Assembly: GCF_038502225.1 (NCBI RefSeq)
Contig: NW_027195522.1
Coordinates: 1 to 64,000 of the forward strand
DNA from: Cherax quadricarinatus
Taxonomy: Eukaryota > Arthropoda > Malacostraca > Decapoda > Parastacidae
Reading direction: 5' to 3'
DNA: 64,000 nt
The notes under the pieces are model-generated. The model made no database searches. It had not been told where the DNA came from and saw only the letters and a program-made list of their open reading frames with translations. The position numbers and the translations under genes are program-made. This document shows positions 63,259-64,000 of this stretch, one piece after another. The stretch's first letter is position 1, and each line of letters starts with the position of its first letter.

Positions 63259-64000
63259 CAAAGGCACCAAAATCCTAGTAATACCTCTGATCTTACTGTT
63301 TTAGATAATATTACTCAGGACAGATGACTAGCATCAGAAAGTGTAGCTGACAAAAAGATTCGTTCAGCGATGAGTCCTTACTTTTCGAGAGGTAAAGTAG
63401 GATTTGACGAATCACATCTAACTGAAATAATTACTTTCAGAGACACTGGCAGTTATCTCATGTTAAGAGAAGATGTACTGCCCATAACTGATGATACCTA
63501 TACCAAGATAGATGTATTGTTAGTAGCATATGGTGGGGCTGTTATAAAAGTACCTCTTCATAAAGTTTACATTGAAACAAGCTATTATACTGGTTATATT
63601 TCAGTGGCTATATCCAGTGGTGTATTTCCCATCAGGTCAGTGGACTTGGTGATAGGGAATGATATCCTTTATGCTGGTATATGTAAGGAACCACTTACGA
63701 TTGATAATAACACTGATGATAATTATGCCATTGAAGCTTGTAAAGAGAAACCTATTTTATTTCCTCTCAGCGCAATTACTAGAGCTATGTCAAAGGTTCA
63801 ACAACCATCCTTGTCTCCTGTTGTGTTAGTGGATGACAATGATTTGGGCTTGAATATGTTGTTTAGTGACGCTCTGCGCACAGGGTCATTAACACCAATT
63901 CCCCCTGGTCATCAACCTAGTCAGAACACTACTGACGTTAAATTTCTAACTCATGATGATTTAATCAAGGATCATTTTATTGATCAGTCACTGGAAAGAC
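63259..64000 (+). pseudogene. Pol N-terminus with retropepsin, runs off the window
   Basis: In the same frame as the end of gag. After a TGA at 63,325-63,327 the frame is open to the window edge (224 codons). The aspartic protease signature is FRDTGSYLM with the catalytic DTG at 63,442-63,450, followed by a hydrophobic flap-like stretch and the closing VDLVIGNDIL (typical hydrophobic-hydrophobic-G-N-D of Ty3/gypsy proteases). It cuts Gag-Pol in the particle. Beyond it, about 100 residues with PIPPGHQPSQ are linker. No reverse transcriptase or integrase motif is reached. Gag and Pol are in one frame, parted only by TAA and TGA, so readthrough or a single polyprotein are both possible for the intact ancestor. 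Confidence 0.82.

Larger units (their letters stand above)
61422..64000 (+). mobile_element. Ty3/gypsy-like LTR retrotransposon, 5' part
   Basis: In order: a short LTR candidate (61,422-61,520), a primer-binding site (61,523-61,540), a leader, a broken gag with SCAN-like and CCHC parts, and a broken pol starting with an aspartic protease. The window ends before reverse transcriptase, RNase H or integrase. LTR retrotransposons copy their RNA into DNA in a Gag particle in the cytoplasm and integrate it. This copy has one deletion with frameshift and four in-frame stops, so it is dead as an autonomous element. Confidence 0.85.

Overview
The window is eukaryotic, repeat-dominated DNA. It is most likely from an arthropod, and probably a decapod crustacean. 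The reasons are an interstitial run of the arthropod telomere pentamer TTAGG (about 59,996-60,068), several LINE copies and short 'GTGCAACA / GAAACGTTTCGCC' elements of a kind I associate with decapod genomes, very long microsatellites, and no host gene, tRNA or rRNA that I can recognise. The species call is inference.

Tandem arrays fill roughly 40% of the window. In order they have units of about 21 bp (1.6-2.8 kb), 41 bp (3.0-4.2 kb), 34 bp (6.9-7.9 kb), 35 bp (10.2-12.6 kb), TG (12.6-13.0 kb), 67 bp (13.5-13.9 kb), 12 bp (17.7-18.2 kb), 30 bp (19.4-19.9 kb), 34 bp (26.4-26.9 kb), 15 bp (27.3-30.2 kb), 45 bp (30.6-36.0 kb), 32/29 bp (37.3-42.1 kb), 34 bp (45.6-46.0 kb), 41 bp (51.7-55.05 kb), 41 bp (55.6-55.85 kb), 41 bp (56.0-57.15 kb), 42 bp (57.5-58.1 kb), 81 and 23 bp (58.16-58.39 kb) and 32 bp (58.5-59.4 kb).

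Between the arrays lie transposable elements. Five partial copies of one type of non-LTR retrotransposon (22.9-24.95, 25.04-25.59, 36.42-37.13 kb on plus; 46.35-47.41 and 48.54-50.67 kb on minus) each have an AC/GT microsatellite on both sides in the same sense. A sixth, different LINE fragment (43.6-44.76 kb, minus) is split by a 476-bp fold-back element. That element belongs to a group of short repeats (22.5, 44.1, 57.3, 59.8 and 60.1-60.7 kb) sharing a core box; several carry a motif resembling a hammerhead ribozyme. From 61.4 kb to the right edge is the 5' end of a Ty3/gypsy-like LTR retrotransposon: short LTR candidate, tRNA-Pro-like primer site, gag with a SCAN-like capsid part and CCHC knuckle, and a DTG protease. 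It is broken by stops and one frameshift.

There is an abrupt change of sequence texture near 40.95 kb, inside one array. To its left, repeat units differ by scattered small deletions and homopolymer changes and no long real reading frame survives. To its right, units of the same array are nearly identical and element frames are readable. I think the left 41 kb is poorly polished long-read consensus, so the apparent decay of its elements should be read with caution. No gene in the window appears to be a working host gene; the retroelement frames are the only real protein signal.
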